36,095 nucleotides of DNA, from the NCBI GenBank assembly GCA_945787885.1, contig CALZJF010000024.1, positions 1 through 36,095 of the forward strand, in the 5' to 3' direction. The notes beneath the pieces are model-generated. The model was not told the DNA's origin and ran no database searches. It was given only the letters and a program-made list of their open reading frames with translations. Source of the DNA: an uncultured Bacteroidales bacterium. Lineage in GTDB: Bacteria; Bacteroidota; Bacteroidia; Bacteroidales; Bacteroidaceae. Shown one piece after another: positions 1 through 8,735 of the stretch. Each line of letters opens with the position of its first letter. Position 1 is the first letter of the stretch. The translations under genes were made by a program, and so were the position numbers.

Positions 1-25
1 CCCGGTTCGATTCCTGGTGGCACCA
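1..25 (+). tRNA. 3' end of a tRNA gene (partial, cut by window edge)
   Basis: The first bases read as a T arm and the 3' strand of an acceptor stem. A TTCGATT loop (6-12) lies between CCGG and CCTGG stem strands with one C:T mismatch, followed by the seven-base strand TGGCACC and discriminator A25. The next bases are CCT, so the CCA end appears not to be encoded. The matching 5' acceptor strand would be GGTGCCA. Isotype cannot be read because the anticodon lies outside the window; tRNA-Phe is a guess from the T-arm sequence. A strong terminator follows six bases later. Confidence 0.8.
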
Positions 26-30
26 CCTTG

Positions 31-67
31 AACGACTCAGGTTTTCTCCTGAGTCGTTTTTTTTTTT
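31..67 (+). terminator. Rho-independent terminator of the tRNA
   Basis: An 11-bp perfect stem (31-41 with 48-58) with a six-base loop runs directly into an uninterrupted T tract up to 67. It lies just after the tRNA 3' end on the same strand. Confidence 0.92.
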
Positions 68-605
68 ATGTTTTGGGCAATTTGCTATAAACCGCACGGC
101 TGCGCCCCGAAGGGTAGGGTAATCGATATTGTTGATTGGGCGCGAAGTGTAGTAGGGCGGCAAGCGTGCGGACAGTGGCTGCGCCCATCGTGTCGCTCCG
201 CTGCGTTCCGCTTGCCCTGCGCATGACAATGTCATGCCTCTATGGGAAATGCGCGTGCCCCAATCGTGTTGTTGAACATCCTACCCCCGATGTTTCCCTT
301 CTGCGGCATTCTTCGGAGCATGGCGCATGTTCCCACAGCAAGATTTTCGGCTCAGGAACTTCCCCGGTTTTCATCACGTTTTGTATGCCGTCCTTTCGCT
401 TTTGTCCCCTATTCTGCTGAAAAGGGGAGCTTTGGCGAGGTGGGGTAGGGCATTTGTCGCAAGGATTGCGTATATTTGCGCGTCTAATATGCACGTGTAT
501 GTACGTGCGCGGCACTTGTGTGCCTGCGCGTTTGCATAATGAGTAAGCCTCCGGAGGGGAATATGCCCAATGCCCCACGGAGCATCCCGACGGAAGAAAT
601 AAACA
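68..605. other. Long intergenic region before lptD
   Basis: I see no convincing gene in these 538 bases. The short open frames on both strands overlap one another, are rich in Cys, Arg and Pro, and resemble no known family. A possible promoter lies at 453-478, and 485-535 is rich in alternating GT/CG dinucleotides. The stretch could hold a small RNA or a long leader for lptD, but no clear structure was found. Confidence 0.5.
453..478 (+). promoter_or_regulatory. Possible Bacteroidetes-type promoter for lptD
   Basis: TATATTTG (471-478) matches the Bacteroidetes -7 element TAnnTTTG, and TTTG lies at 453-456. The spacer is only 14 bases against the usual 19 or so, so the -33 match may be fortuitous. 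It would give a leader of roughly 120 bases. Confidence 0.35.
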
Positions 606-3600
606 ATGATACGAAGAATACCACAACACCTGTTCACGCTCCTGCTTGCCGTAGTCCTGACGGTCAGTCTGACGGCTGGCTGCGGACCGACGTTGATGAC
701 GACGCCAAACAAGATGGCGGAGGAGGAACGGGAGCAGAATGCCAGCTACGTCGTGACAGACCATGAAGCCGTGAACCCTGACGATGCGGCCGGCCTCGCC
801 GCCGACAGTGCGAAGCTGCAGCACGATGCCGCCGTGGCCGACAGCCTGCGACGAGCATTGGCTGACTCCCTCCTGAACCGCGAGGGCGCAACGGGAGCAC
901 TGTCAGAGAACGACAGTCTGCTCCTTGCCGTCATGGACAGCCTGAGAGCCGCGACGGGCAGCCGCCGCGACACGCTCATCGTCATCGGCGATACGCTGCG
1001 GCGCGACAGCACGGCGGCAGACACCGCCAAGGTGAAGACGGCGAAGAAATCCGGCATTGAAGCCCCCGTCACCTACACCGCCACTGACTCCATCGTCTAT
1101 GAGGCTGCCAGCGGAAACGCCTATCTCTACGGCGATGCCAAGGTGAACTATCAGAACATGGAGCTGCAGGCAGAGCGTATCACGATGAATATGGACTCCT
1201 CGCTCGTGCATGCCGTCGGCGTGACCGACTCGCTGGGCAACGTGAAAGGCAGTCCGGTCTATAATCAAGGCAGCGACAGCTATGAGAGCGACAAGATGGC
1301 GTTCAATTTCAAGACGAAACGCGGATTTATCTCCGGCGTGAAGACGGAGCAGGGCGATGGCTTCTTGCAGAGCGAACGATCGAAACGCATGGACGACGGC
1401 ATGTTCTACGTGGAGAATGCCATATATACCACCTGCGATGCAGAAACCCCCCACTTCGGTCTGAAGGTGACGCGCGGCAAGATCAATCCGGGCAAGGAAG
1501 CCTTCTTCGGTCCGGCCTATCTTGTGGTGGAGGGCGTTCCCCTGCCCCTCGCCGTCCCCTATGGATACTTCCCCTTCACGAAGAGCTATTCGTCGGGAAT
1601 CATCATGCCGACGTATGGCGACGAGATGGCGCGAGGCTTCTATCTCAGGGAGGGCGGCTACTATTGGGCCATCAACGACAAGATAGACCTCAAGCTGCTC
1701 GGCGAAATCTATACGAAAGGCTCGTGGGGCGTAAGCGGCGAGACGCGCTACGTCAAGCGCTACAAGTTTCGCGGCAACGCCATGATTTCCTACCAGAACA
1801 CCGTGAATGGCGATAAGAACATGCCCGACTATACGAAGCAGACGAGCCTGAAAGTGACATGGAGCCATTCGAGCGATGCCAAGGCGAACCCCAACCAGTC
1901 GTTTACGGCGCGCGTGAACTTTGCCTCGCAAAACTATGAGCGCTCGAACCTCAACTCCATGTACAACCCCCTCGCCTATACGCAATCCACGCGAGCATCG
2001 TCAGTCAGCTATAGCCGCAGCATACCCAAAATCGGCATGAGCATCGCCACGTCGGGCAACATCACGCAGAACATGCGCGACTCATCGTTGGCAGTGACGC
2101 TGCCTGACCTCTCTATCTCCGTCTCCAGATTCTATCCCTTCCGCAGAAGGCAGGCAGCGGGCAAGGAGCGATGGTATGAGAAGATTTCCATGTCATACAC
2201 CGGGCAGCTCTCCAACTCCTACAACGGCAAGGAAAACCAGTTGCTGCACTCCAACCTCGCCACTGACTGGAAGAACGGCATGCAGCACCGTGTGCCCATC
2301 GACGCCACCTTCCAGCTCTTCAAATACATCAACATTTCCCCCTCCTTCTCCTTCCGCGACATCATGTACGTGAGCCGCGTGGAGCGCGACTGGGACACGA
2401 AGAAGCAGCGCGAGGTGTGCGACACCGTCTTCGGATTCTACAACCTCTACGACTGGAGCACATCGCTCAGCATGAACACCACGCTCTACGGCTTCTACAA
2501 ACCTTGGAAAAAGCTCTTCGGAGAGAAAATCCAGGTGATTCGCCATGTCTTGAAGCCCACCGTCAGCTTCAGCTATTCGCCCGACTTCACCACCGACCGC
2601 TATGGCTACTACGACACCTACGTGAAGACGGATGCCAACGGCGAGGTCTCCACCGTCAGATATTCGCCCTATCAGGGACTCCTCTATGGATTCCCGAGCG
2701 GAAAGAAGTCAGGAAGCATCAACTTCGGCCTCTCGAACAATTTGGAGATGAAGGTGAAGTCAGACCGCGACACCACGGGCTACCGGAAGATATCCCTCAT
2801 TGATGAGTTTGCCTTCAACATGTCGTACAACATGGCTGCCAAGGTGAGGCCGTGGAGCGACCTGAACATGCGATTCCGACTGAAACTTTCGCCACGCTAC
2901 ACCTTCTCCCTCAACGCCGTCTTTGCCACTTATGCCTATGAGATGGACGAAAATGGAAAAGTGTTTGTGGGCAACAAGACGGAGTACAGCCAAGGCCGCT
3001 TCGGACGTTTCCAAGGCATGAGCCAAAACCTCTCCTATACCATCAACAACCAGAAGGCTATGACCTTCTTCAACCTCCTGCGCGGACGCGGATGGAGCGA
3101 CCTCTTCGCCAACATCGGCGGACGAAAGGACAAGGACGACCGCGAGAACGAGGACGAGGAAAACGATGAAACCTTCGACACCGACGACGGTTCGGACGAT
3201 GCCAACATCGACCCTGACCTCAAGAAAGGAAAGGAAGGAAAGGCGGTGAAGGCGGGCGTTGACGAAGATGGCTATCTCCTTTTCTCCCTCCCTTGGAGCC
3301 TCACGTTCAGCTATGGCATTTCGATGCGCGAGAACACGCAGGCACAGATCAACGTGCGCCGGATGCGCTATCCCTATGCCTTCACCCATACGCTGAGCTT
3401 CTCGGGATTCGTGCGTCTGGCAGAGGGATGGAACGTCTCCTTCACCTCCGGCTACGACTTCAACTATCACGACCTTTCGATGACCACCATATCGCTGAGC
3501 CGCGACTTGCACTGCTTCGAGATGTCGTGCTCCGTCGTGCTGAAACCTTACACCAGCTACAACTTCTCCTTCCGCGCCCGAAGCCAGGAATTGGCCGATG

Positions 3601-3653
3601 CTCTGAAATACGACAAGCGCAGTTCGAGAAGTGCGAATATAAATTGGTACTAA
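606..3653 (+). CDS. lptD: LptD-family LPS assembly outer membrane protein
   Basis: This 1015-residue protein fits the Bacteroidetes LptD (OstA/Imp) family, the outer membrane translocon that receives lipopolysaccharide from the periplasmic Lpt bridge and inserts it into the outer leaflet. The N-terminus is a signal sequence ending LTAGC (Cys26), which reads as a lipobox; this is unusual, as LptD is normally a barrel partnered by the lipoprotein LptE. A Ser/Asp-rich linker follows, then an OstA-like beta-jellyroll from about residue 150 to 290, then a long series of amphipathic strands to the C-terminus that should form the barrel. An Asp/Glu-rich segment at about 838-885 interrupts the strand region and is probably a loop. 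The ATG at 606 follows a purine-rich stretch. lptC lies 22 kb away in the same window. Function is from family resemblance. Confidence 0.85.
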   Translation: MIRRIPQHLFTLLLAVVLTVSLTAGCGPTLMTTPNKMAEEEREQNASYVVTDHEAVNPDDAAGLAADSAKLQHDAAVADSLRRALADSLLNREGATGALSENDSLLLAVMDSLRAATGSRRDTLIVIGDTLRRDSTAADTAKVKTAKKSGIEAPVTYTATDSIVYEAASGNAYLYGDAKVNYQNMELQAERITMNMDSSLVHAVGVTDSLGNVKGSPVYNQGSDSYESDKMAFNFKTKRGFISGVKTEQGDGFLQSERSKRMDDGMFYVENAIYTTCDAETPHFGLKVTRGKINPGKEAFFGPAYLVVEGVPLPLAVPYGYFPFTKSYSSGIIMPTYGDEMARGFYLREGGYYWAINDKIDLKLLGEIYTKGSWGVSGETRYVKRYKFRGNAMISYQNTVNGDKNMPDYTKQTSLKVTWSHSSDAKANPNQSFTARVNFASQNYERSNLNSMYNPLAYTQSTRASSVSYSRSIPKIGMSIATSGNITQNMRDSSLAVTLPDLSISVSRFYPFRRRQAAGKERWYEKISMSYTGQLSNSYNGKENQLLHSNLATDWKNGMQHRVPIDATFQLFKYINISPSFSFRDIMYVSRVERDWDTKKQREVCDTVFGFYNLYDWSTSLSMNTTLYGFYKPWKKLFGEKIQVIRHVLKPTVSFSYSPDFTTDRYGYYDTYVKTDANGEVSTVRYSPYQGLLYGFPSGKKSGSINFGLSNNLEMKVKSDRDTTGYRKISLIDEFAFNMSYNMAAKVRPWSDLNMRFRLKLSPRYTFSLNAVFATYAYEMDENGKVFVGNKTEYSQGRFGRFQGMSQNLSYTINNQKAMTFFNLLRGRGWSDLFANIGGRKDKDDRENEDEENDETFDTDDGSDDANIDPDLKKGKEGKAVKAGVDEDGYLLFSLPWSLTFSYGISMRENTQAQINVRRMRYPYAFTHTLSFSGFVRLAEGWNVSFTSGYDFNYHDLSMTTISLSRDLHCFEMSCSVVLKPYTSYNFSFRARSQELADALKYDKRSSRSANINWY

Positions 3654-3685
3654 TCCACCCTCCCTTTTAACGAAATATATTGAAA

Positions 3686-4414
3686 ATGAAAAAGATACAC
3701 CATCTTAGCCTCGGACTGCTGGCAGCCATGACCGTCGGCAGCACCCTGACCTCCACCTTCACCTCCTGCGTGAGCGACGATGAAGTAGGGCAGCACACCG
3801 CCTATTTCTATCCCGTGCGCCCCAACGGCATGGAGTTTTATGCCGACCAAGTATCTGACACGACCGTCGTCGTCTCCACCGACGACTGGACGGCAGCCGT
3901 CAGAAACCTCATCGGCGATGAAGGATGGCTGAAGATTACGCCTGAAAAGGCGAGCGTTGCCGCAGGCGGAATGCTCTATCAGACCATGAAGTTCCAGTTT
4001 TCCGCGAACAAGACGGGCAAGGCACGCCAAGCACAGGTGGAAGTGGATGTGAAAACCGACAAGATAGATGGCATCAGTCTGCCCGTCACGCAATACGGAT
4101 GGCTGAACATCACCGTGCCAGAGCCACGGTTCACTACCCAAGAGCTCGCCACGGCAGAGGTCGTCTTCAAAGCCAGCGTGAAGGCAGAAGGCGGAAAGGC
4201 GTATCTCTCCTGCCGCGTCTATGCTGATGCCACCTTGCAGAGCGATGCCGAATGGCTCACCATTCCCGACGATGCGAAGACCCTCAAGGAGGGCGCACAC
4301 GGACTGCAGTTTGACGTCGCCGCCAACAACAGTGGGGCTGAGCGTACGGCAAACGTCACGCTGACATCAAACGGCTGCAGCAATACCATCACCTACATAC
4401 AGGCTGCCCAGTGA
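3686..4414 (+). CDS. Lipoprotein with two BACON-like domains
   Basis: The 242-residue protein starts at ATG 3686; an in-frame TTG at 3680 is less likely. A signal peptide ends FTSC, with Cys28 as the probable lipidated residue, followed by SDDE. Two similar modules follow, at about 85-145 and 190-242. Each has a Trp-Leu strand (GWLKI, EWLTI), an N-x-(S/T)-G-x-x-R core (ANKTGKAR, ANNSGAER) and a closing strand with Gln, which resembles the BACON fold of Bacteroidetes surface proteins. BACON domains are thought to bind glycans or mucin or act as spacers; binding here is inference. The stop overlaps the start of the following esterase (GTGA), suggesting coupled translation and a shared job on surface glycans. 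Confidence 0.75.
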   Translation: MKKIHHLSLGLLAAMTVGSTLTSTFTSCVSDDEVGQHTAYFYPVRPNGMEFYADQVSDTTVVVSTDDWTAAVRNLIGDEGWLKITPEKASVAAGGMLYQTMKFQFSANKTGKARQAQVEVDVKTDKIDGISLPVTQYGWLNITVPEPRFTTQELATAEVVFKASVKAEGGKAYLSCRVYADATLQSDAEWLTIPDDAKTLKEGAHGLQFDVAANNSGAERTANVTLTSNGCSNTITYIQAAQ

Positions 4415-6561
4415 AGACCCGACGCAATGCCTTGAGGATGAGGGGAATGAGCCTCATTGTCGCACTGATGAGCGTGCTCCCCATGATGGCCCAGCGCGTG
4501 AAGGTGGCGTGCGTGGGCAATAGTGTGACCTATGGCTACGGGCTGCTGGACCGCGATAGTACGGCATACCCCGTGCAGCTGCAGCGAATGCTCGGCGATG
4601 GCTATGAAGTGGGGAACTTCGGAAAGAGCGGAGCCACCCTGCTGCGTCACGGACACCGCCCCTACACGGAGCAGGAAGAATATCGAAAAGCCTTGGACTT
4701 TGGGGCAGAAATCGTTGTCGTACACCTCGGCCTCAATGATACCGACCCACGAAATTGGCCTAACTATCGCGATGAGTTCGAGCAAGACTATCGCCAACTC
4801 ATAGACAGCCTGCAGGCAGCAGCTCCCGGCGGGAAGTTGAAAAAGCTCGTCGTATGCCTCATGACCCCCATTTTCCATGGTCATCACCGCTTCGAGAGCG
4901 GCACGCGCGACTGGCACGCCGAGATTCAGCAGGCAATTCGCCGCGTGGCAATGTGCTACGATGTGGAGCCGCTCGACCTCTACACACCCCTGCACTGCCG
5001 CCCCGACCTCTTCCCCGACAATCTCCATCCCAATGCCGAAGGCGCACGCATCCTGGCGCAGACCGTCTATGGCGGCATCACGGGCGACTGGGGCGGACTC
5101 GCGCTCGCTGAGGTCTATTCAGATGGCATGGTCGTGCAGCACGATGCGCCCGCACTGGCAGGACGCAGCAATGCTGGCACACACGTCAGCGTGAGCGTCA
5201 AAAAAGGAGGGAAACGCCTTCAGCAGACCGAGTGTGCGGCGGACAACAATGGGCATTGGCGCATACAGCTGGAGCCGCTGCAGCCCGGCGGACCCTACAC
5301 CTTCGACATCACCACGGAGCGGGGGGAGAAAATCACACTCAGCGATGTGCTCGCCGGCGAGGTGTGGCTCTGCTCAGGCCAGAGCAATATGGCGTTCAGG
5401 CTCGACCAGTGTGCCACGGCTGGCAACGATGTGCTGCAAGCCCCCCTCTATGGGCAGCACACGGAGGGTGCCACCATCCGCCTTTTCAATATGCGCGAGC
5501 GATGGGCGACGGACAACAGCGTATGGCCTGAAGAGGCGCGCGACGAAGTGTTGGCTCTGCGCTATTTCAACCCTACGCGCTGGACTCCCTGCAACGCCGA
5601 GACCGCAGCAGCATTCTCTGCCATCGGGTATCACTTCGGACGCGTGCTGGCTGACTCGCTTCAGATGCCTGTCGGACTGATTTGCAACGCTGTGGGAGGT
5701 TCGACCACTGAGGCGTGGGTGGGGCGCACAACGTTAGAGAAAGAATTTCCCACCATACTCCGCTCATGGCTGCAGAACGACTTTATACAAGACTGGGCGC
5801 GCGGAAGAGCTGCGAAGAACTTAGGCATTGAGCAGCAGGCGAATGCCGATGCGGCACGCTTGCGGCACCCCTATCTTCCCGCCTATCTCTTCGAGACAGC
5901 CATTGCGCCCCTCGATGCCTTCCCCATCAAGGGAGTGGCATGGTATCAGGGCGAATCGAACGCCCACAACAAGGATGCCCACGACCGCCTCTTCACGCTG
6001 TTGGTAGATTCATGGCGCATGCAGTGGAATCAGCTCGGACTTCCCTTCTATTTCGTACAGCTCTCCAGCCTTGACCGCCCGTCGTGGCCATGGTTTCGCG
6101 ATGGGCAGCGCATCCTCCAGTCGGAGATTCGCAACACGGGCATGGTGGTCTGCACGGATTTGGGCGACAGCTTAGACGTGCATCCGCGGCGGAAGCGTGA
6201 GGTCGGCGAGCGATTGGCGCGGCAAGTGCTGCACGAACGCTATGGTTTTTCGCACATCGTGCCCTCTGGCCCCCTGCCAGAGACTGCCGTCTTCACCGAA
6301 GGCAAGGTGTTCGTGTATTTCTCCTATGGCGAGGGCATGCAGGGCAGTGATGGCACTGACATCACCACGTTTGAAGTTGCCGGTGCCGACGGGCGCTTCT
6401 ATCCTGCCAAAGTGTGCGCCATCGCCTCCAACCGTCTGGAGATTGCTGCTCCCGAAGTGCCGAATCCCGTCAGCGTGCGCTACGGCTGGCAACCTTTCAC
6501 ACGTGCGAATCTCGTCAATGCAGCAGGTTTGCCCGCTACCACCTTCCGACTCGACAAATAA
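4411..6561 (+). CDS. Two-domain SGNH hydrolase / sialate O-acetylesterase-type enzyme
   Basis: The 716-residue exported enzyme has two esterase domains. Residues 31-225 are an SGNH hydrolase with block I GNS (Ser38), block III GLND (Asn109) and block V DNLH (Asp203, His206). Residues about 230-716 are a SASA/SIAE (DUF303-like) domain with CSGQSNM (Ser325), WYQGESN (511-517) and DVHP (Asp589, His591). Such enzymes remove O-acetyl groups from sialic acids or plant glycans, which lets exo-glycosidases act. The substrate is not readable here; the GH20 hexosaminidase downstream would fit host glycan use. The start is taken as GTG 4411, overlapping the BACON gene's stop; ATG 4438 is an alternative and leaves a better signal peptide ending near MMAQ. 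Both catalytic sets look intact. Confidence 0.85.
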   Translation: MKTRRNALRMRGMSLIVALMSVLPMMAQRVKVACVGNSVTYGYGLLDRDSTAYPVQLQRMLGDGYEVGNFGKSGATLLRHGHRPYTEQEEYRKALDFGAEIVVVHLGLNDTDPRNWPNYRDEFEQDYRQLIDSLQAAAPGGKLKKLVVCLMTPIFHGHHRFESGTRDWHAEIQQAIRRVAMCYDVEPLDLYTPLHCRPDLFPDNLHPNAEGARILAQTVYGGITGDWGGLALAEVYSDGMVVQHDAPALAGRSNAGTHVSVSVKKGGKRLQQTECAADNNGHWRIQLEPLQPGGPYTFDITTERGEKITLSDVLAGEVWLCSGQSNMAFRLDQCATAGNDVLQAPLYGQHTEGATIRLFNMRERWATDNSVWPEEARDEVLALRYFNPTRWTPCNAETAAAFSAIGYHFGRVLADSLQMPVGLICNAVGGSTTEAWVGRTTLEKEFPTILRSWLQNDFIQDWARGRAAKNLGIEQQANADAARLRHPYLPAYLFETAIAPLDAFPIKGVAWYQGESNAHNKDAHDRLFTLLVDSWRMQWNQLGLPFYFVQLSSLDRPSWPWFRDGQRILQSEIRNTGMVVCTDLGDSLDVHPRRKREVGERLARQVLHERYGFSHIVPSGPLPETAVFTEGKVFVYFSYGEGMQGSDGTDITTFEVAGADGRFYPAKVCAIASNRLEIAAPEVPNPVSVRYGWQPFTRANLVNAAGLPATTFRLDK

Positions 6562-6620
6562 GCAGGCCGTTCTTTAGTCCGTCCTGCATCAACTTCACTT
6601 ATTCCCCAAGACATTCCTCC

Positions 6621-7256
6621 ATGCAAATCATCATCGAATGGGTGCTGGCGCACCTGAGCTACTGGGTCATCGTGCTTTTCATGGCCATTGAAAGCTCGTT
6701 CATTCCCTTCCCCTCAGAAGTTATCGTGCCTCCGGCTGCTTGGTTGGCAGCGGTGAGCGGCGACCTGAATATATTTCTCGTGATTCTCTGTGCTACGCTC
6801 GGAGCCCTCATCGGTGCGCTGGTGAATTATGCCCTTGCCCTCTGGCTCGGCCGCCCCATTGTCTATGCCTTTGCCAATAGTCGGTGGGGACACCTCTGCC
6901 TGATAGATGCGCAGAAAGTGGAGACCGCAGAGGCATTCTTCGACCGCCACGGAGCCATCTCCACCTTTGTAGGACGTCTGGTGCCTGCCGTGCGCCAGCT
7001 GATCAGCATACCCGCAGGCTTGGCGCGCATGGGATTGCCCCGCTTCATCTTCTTCACCACCCTCGGAGCAGGCATTTGGAACACGGTGCTCGCACTCCTC
7101 GGCTACTATTGCAGCAAGATTCCCGGATTGGAAACGAAGGAGCAAGTGGTGGAATTGGCAGGACGCTATAGCCACGAGATTGGCTATGTCATCTTCGGCA
7201 TCGTGGCCCTCGTACTCCTCTTTATAATATATAAGATGAGGAAGCAGAGCAAATAA
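6621..7256 (+). CDS. DedA family inner membrane protein
   Basis: This 211-residue polytopic protein has the DedA (VTT/SNARE-associated) signature: an N-terminal re-entrant segment ESSFIPFPSE, then FVGRLVPAVRQLISIPAG with the conserved Arg residues, and four or five hydrophobic segments ending in a short basic tail. DedA proteins are inner membrane transporters or flippases linked to undecaprenyl phosphate or phospholipid recycling and to proton-motive-force maintenance; the exact substrate here is unknown. ATG 6621 is chosen because upstream sequence in the same frame is Arg/Ser/Cys-rich and unlike the family. It lies 59 bases after the esterase and 39 before aroA, so co-transcription is likely. 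Confidence 0.9.
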   Translation: MQIIIEWVLAHLSYWVIVLFMAIESSFIPFPSEVIVPPAAWLAAVSGDLNIFLVILCATLGALIGALVNYALALWLGRPIVYAFANSRWGHLCLIDAQKVETAEAFFDRHGAISTFVGRLVPAVRQLISIPAGLARMGLPRFIFFTTLGAGIWNTVLALLGYYCSKIPGLETKEQVVELAGRYSHEIGYVIFGIVALVLLFIIYKMRKQSK

Positions 7257-7295
7257 GTTTTTTCCCTCCTTCTCCCCTTCCCATCCCCCTCCCCC

Positions 7296-8567
7296 ATGAA
7301 TACAGATAGCCTCGTCCTGCGGTTTCGTCCGCAACTCCGTGCCGACATCAGTCTTCCCCCGTCGAAGAGCATTTCTGCCCGCGCCCTCATCGTACAGGCG
7401 TTGGCAGGGGTGAGCGAGCGTGTGGAAAATCTGTCTGACTGCGACGACACGCTGGCTATGCTGCGCGCTCTGGGCGAAGGCAGACGAGAGGAAATGGTGG
7501 ACATCGGAGCTTCAGGCACTGCCATGCGCTTCCTCACAGCATTCTTTGCCACCCGCGAGGGCGAGGAGCATGTGCTGACGGGAACGCCACGCATGCTGCA
7601 ACGCCCCATCGGCCCCTTGGTGGATGCCTTCAGAAGTCTGGGAGCAGACATTGACTATGCAGGCGAAACGGGATTTCCACCCCTCCGCATACGCGGCAGA
7701 CGTTTGCTGGGCGGACGGGTGAGCATAGCCGCACACGTCAGTAGCCAATACATATCGGCACTGATGATGGTCGGGCCCATCTTGCCTCGTGGTCTGGAGA
7801 TAGAACTGGAAGGCACAGTGGCATCATTGCCCTATATCATCATGACCCAACGCCTGATGGAACAGTGGGGCGCAAGGGTGGAAAGGCGAGGTGCAAGCCT
7901 CTGCGTGAAGCCCGGTGGCTATCAGCCCGTGGCAACCTACCGCATCGAGCCCGACTGGAGTGCCGCCTCCTACTGGTTTTCGCTCGTTGCCCTAAGTCCC
8001 GATGCCAATGCCCGCGTATGGCTGCGAGGGCTGTCGCTCCGGAGCATACAGGGCGATAGCGTCTGCGCCGAACTCTTCAGAACGCTCGGCGTGGACATGC
8101 AGGAGACGGCAGAAGGCATTGTGCTGACGAAAAATGCCGAACCCGAAACGGCTCTCCGTCAGGCATGGTCAGAGAGCGTGCAGACGTTCAGCATGGGAGA
8201 TTGCCCAGACTTGGCGCAGGGACTCGTAGTTGCAGCAGCTTTGCGCGGTGTTCCCTTCCGGATGACGGGACTGGAAAGCCTGAAAATCAAGGAAACCGAC
8301 CGTATAGCCGCCCTTATCAGTGAAATGCGCAAGTTGGGGTGCATCGTCAGGCAGGAGGATGAGGGAACGCTGTCATTCTCGCCCTCCGACTATCGACCGT
8401 CTGCCAGCCCGCCCCGCATTGACACCTTCGATGACCACCGCATGGCTATGGCGTTCGCCCCTGCTGCCTGGCAATTTCCAGGCTTGACCATCATGCAGCC
8501 GCAGGTAGTCACGAAGAGTTATCCCCGATTCTGGCACGACTTGTCATGCCTCTTGCAGGAAGATTAG
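7296..8567 (+). CDS. aroA: 3-phosphoshikimate 1-carboxyvinyltransferase (EPSP synthase)
   Basis: AroA joins shikimate-3-phosphate and phosphoenolpyruvate to make EPSP, the sixth step of the shikimate pathway to chorismate. The 423-residue length is normal. Visible signatures are PSKSISAR (Lys24, Ser25, Arg29), GASGTAMRF (71-79), CPDLAQ (Asp305), KIKETDR (Glu333 to Arg336), DDHRMAMA and a final TKSYPRFW. The GTAMR loop carries Phe79 where E. coli has Pro101, and Ala-Ser replaces Asn-Ala before it. That is the loop known to influence glyphosate sensitivity, but I draw no conclusion on sensitivity. It follows dedA by 39 bases; a repeat-containing gap follows. Confidence 0.95.
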   Translation: MNTDSLVLRFRPQLRADISLPPSKSISARALIVQALAGVSERVENLSDCDDTLAMLRALGEGRREEMVDIGASGTAMRFLTAFFATREGEEHVLTGTPRMLQRPIGPLVDAFRSLGADIDYAGETGFPPLRIRGRRLLGGRVSIAAHVSSQYISALMMVGPILPRGLEIELEGTVASLPYIIMTQRLMEQWGARVERRGASLCVKPGGYQPVATYRIEPDWSAASYWFSLVALSPDANARVWLRGLSLRSIQGDSVCAELFRTLGVDMQETAEGIVLTKNAEPETALRQAWSESVQTFSMGDCPDLAQGLVVAAALRGVPFRMTGLESLKIKETDRIAALISEMRKLGCIVRQEDEGTLSFSPSDYRPSASPPRIDTFDDHRMAMAFAPAAWQFPGLTIMQPQVVTKSYPRFWHDLSCLLQED

Positions 8568-8593
8568 GCGGGAAATGCGGAAAATACTCCTTA

Positions 8594-8650
8594 TATTATG
8601 GGAGTCTGATCTCCTATTATAGGAGTCTGATGATATTACGGGAGTCTGAT
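8594..8650. repeat. Three copies of a 17-bp repeat after aroA
   Basis: TATTAYRGGAGTCTGAT occurs at 8594-8610, 8615-8631 and 8634-8650, with spacers of four and two bases. ACTCC before the first copy and CTCC before the second can pair with the GGAG of the copy that follows, giving small hairpins. No T tract follows, so a simple terminator is unlikely. Confidence 0.85.
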
Positions 8651-8735
8651 GATGATTAGTTCTATTTCCTATCCTATCTTCGCCCATAGCTATACCTTGT
8701 CTTGAGAAACACACCTCTATTCATCCCCAACAAAC

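Noticed and set aside
136-824. Several overlapping frames on both strands before lptD
   Set aside because: They are Cys/Arg/Pro-rich, overlap each other, have no family resemblance and one overlaps the lptD start; read as chance frames.
903-1985. 360-residue minus-strand frame inside lptD
   Set aside because: It mirrors the codon pattern of lptD on the opposite strand, is rich in His, Val and Arg and lacks any motif.
6414-6620. Earlier start for the DedA gene
   Set aside because: It overlaps the esterase gene in another frame and adds a Ser/Arg/Cys-rich stretch not found in DedA proteins.
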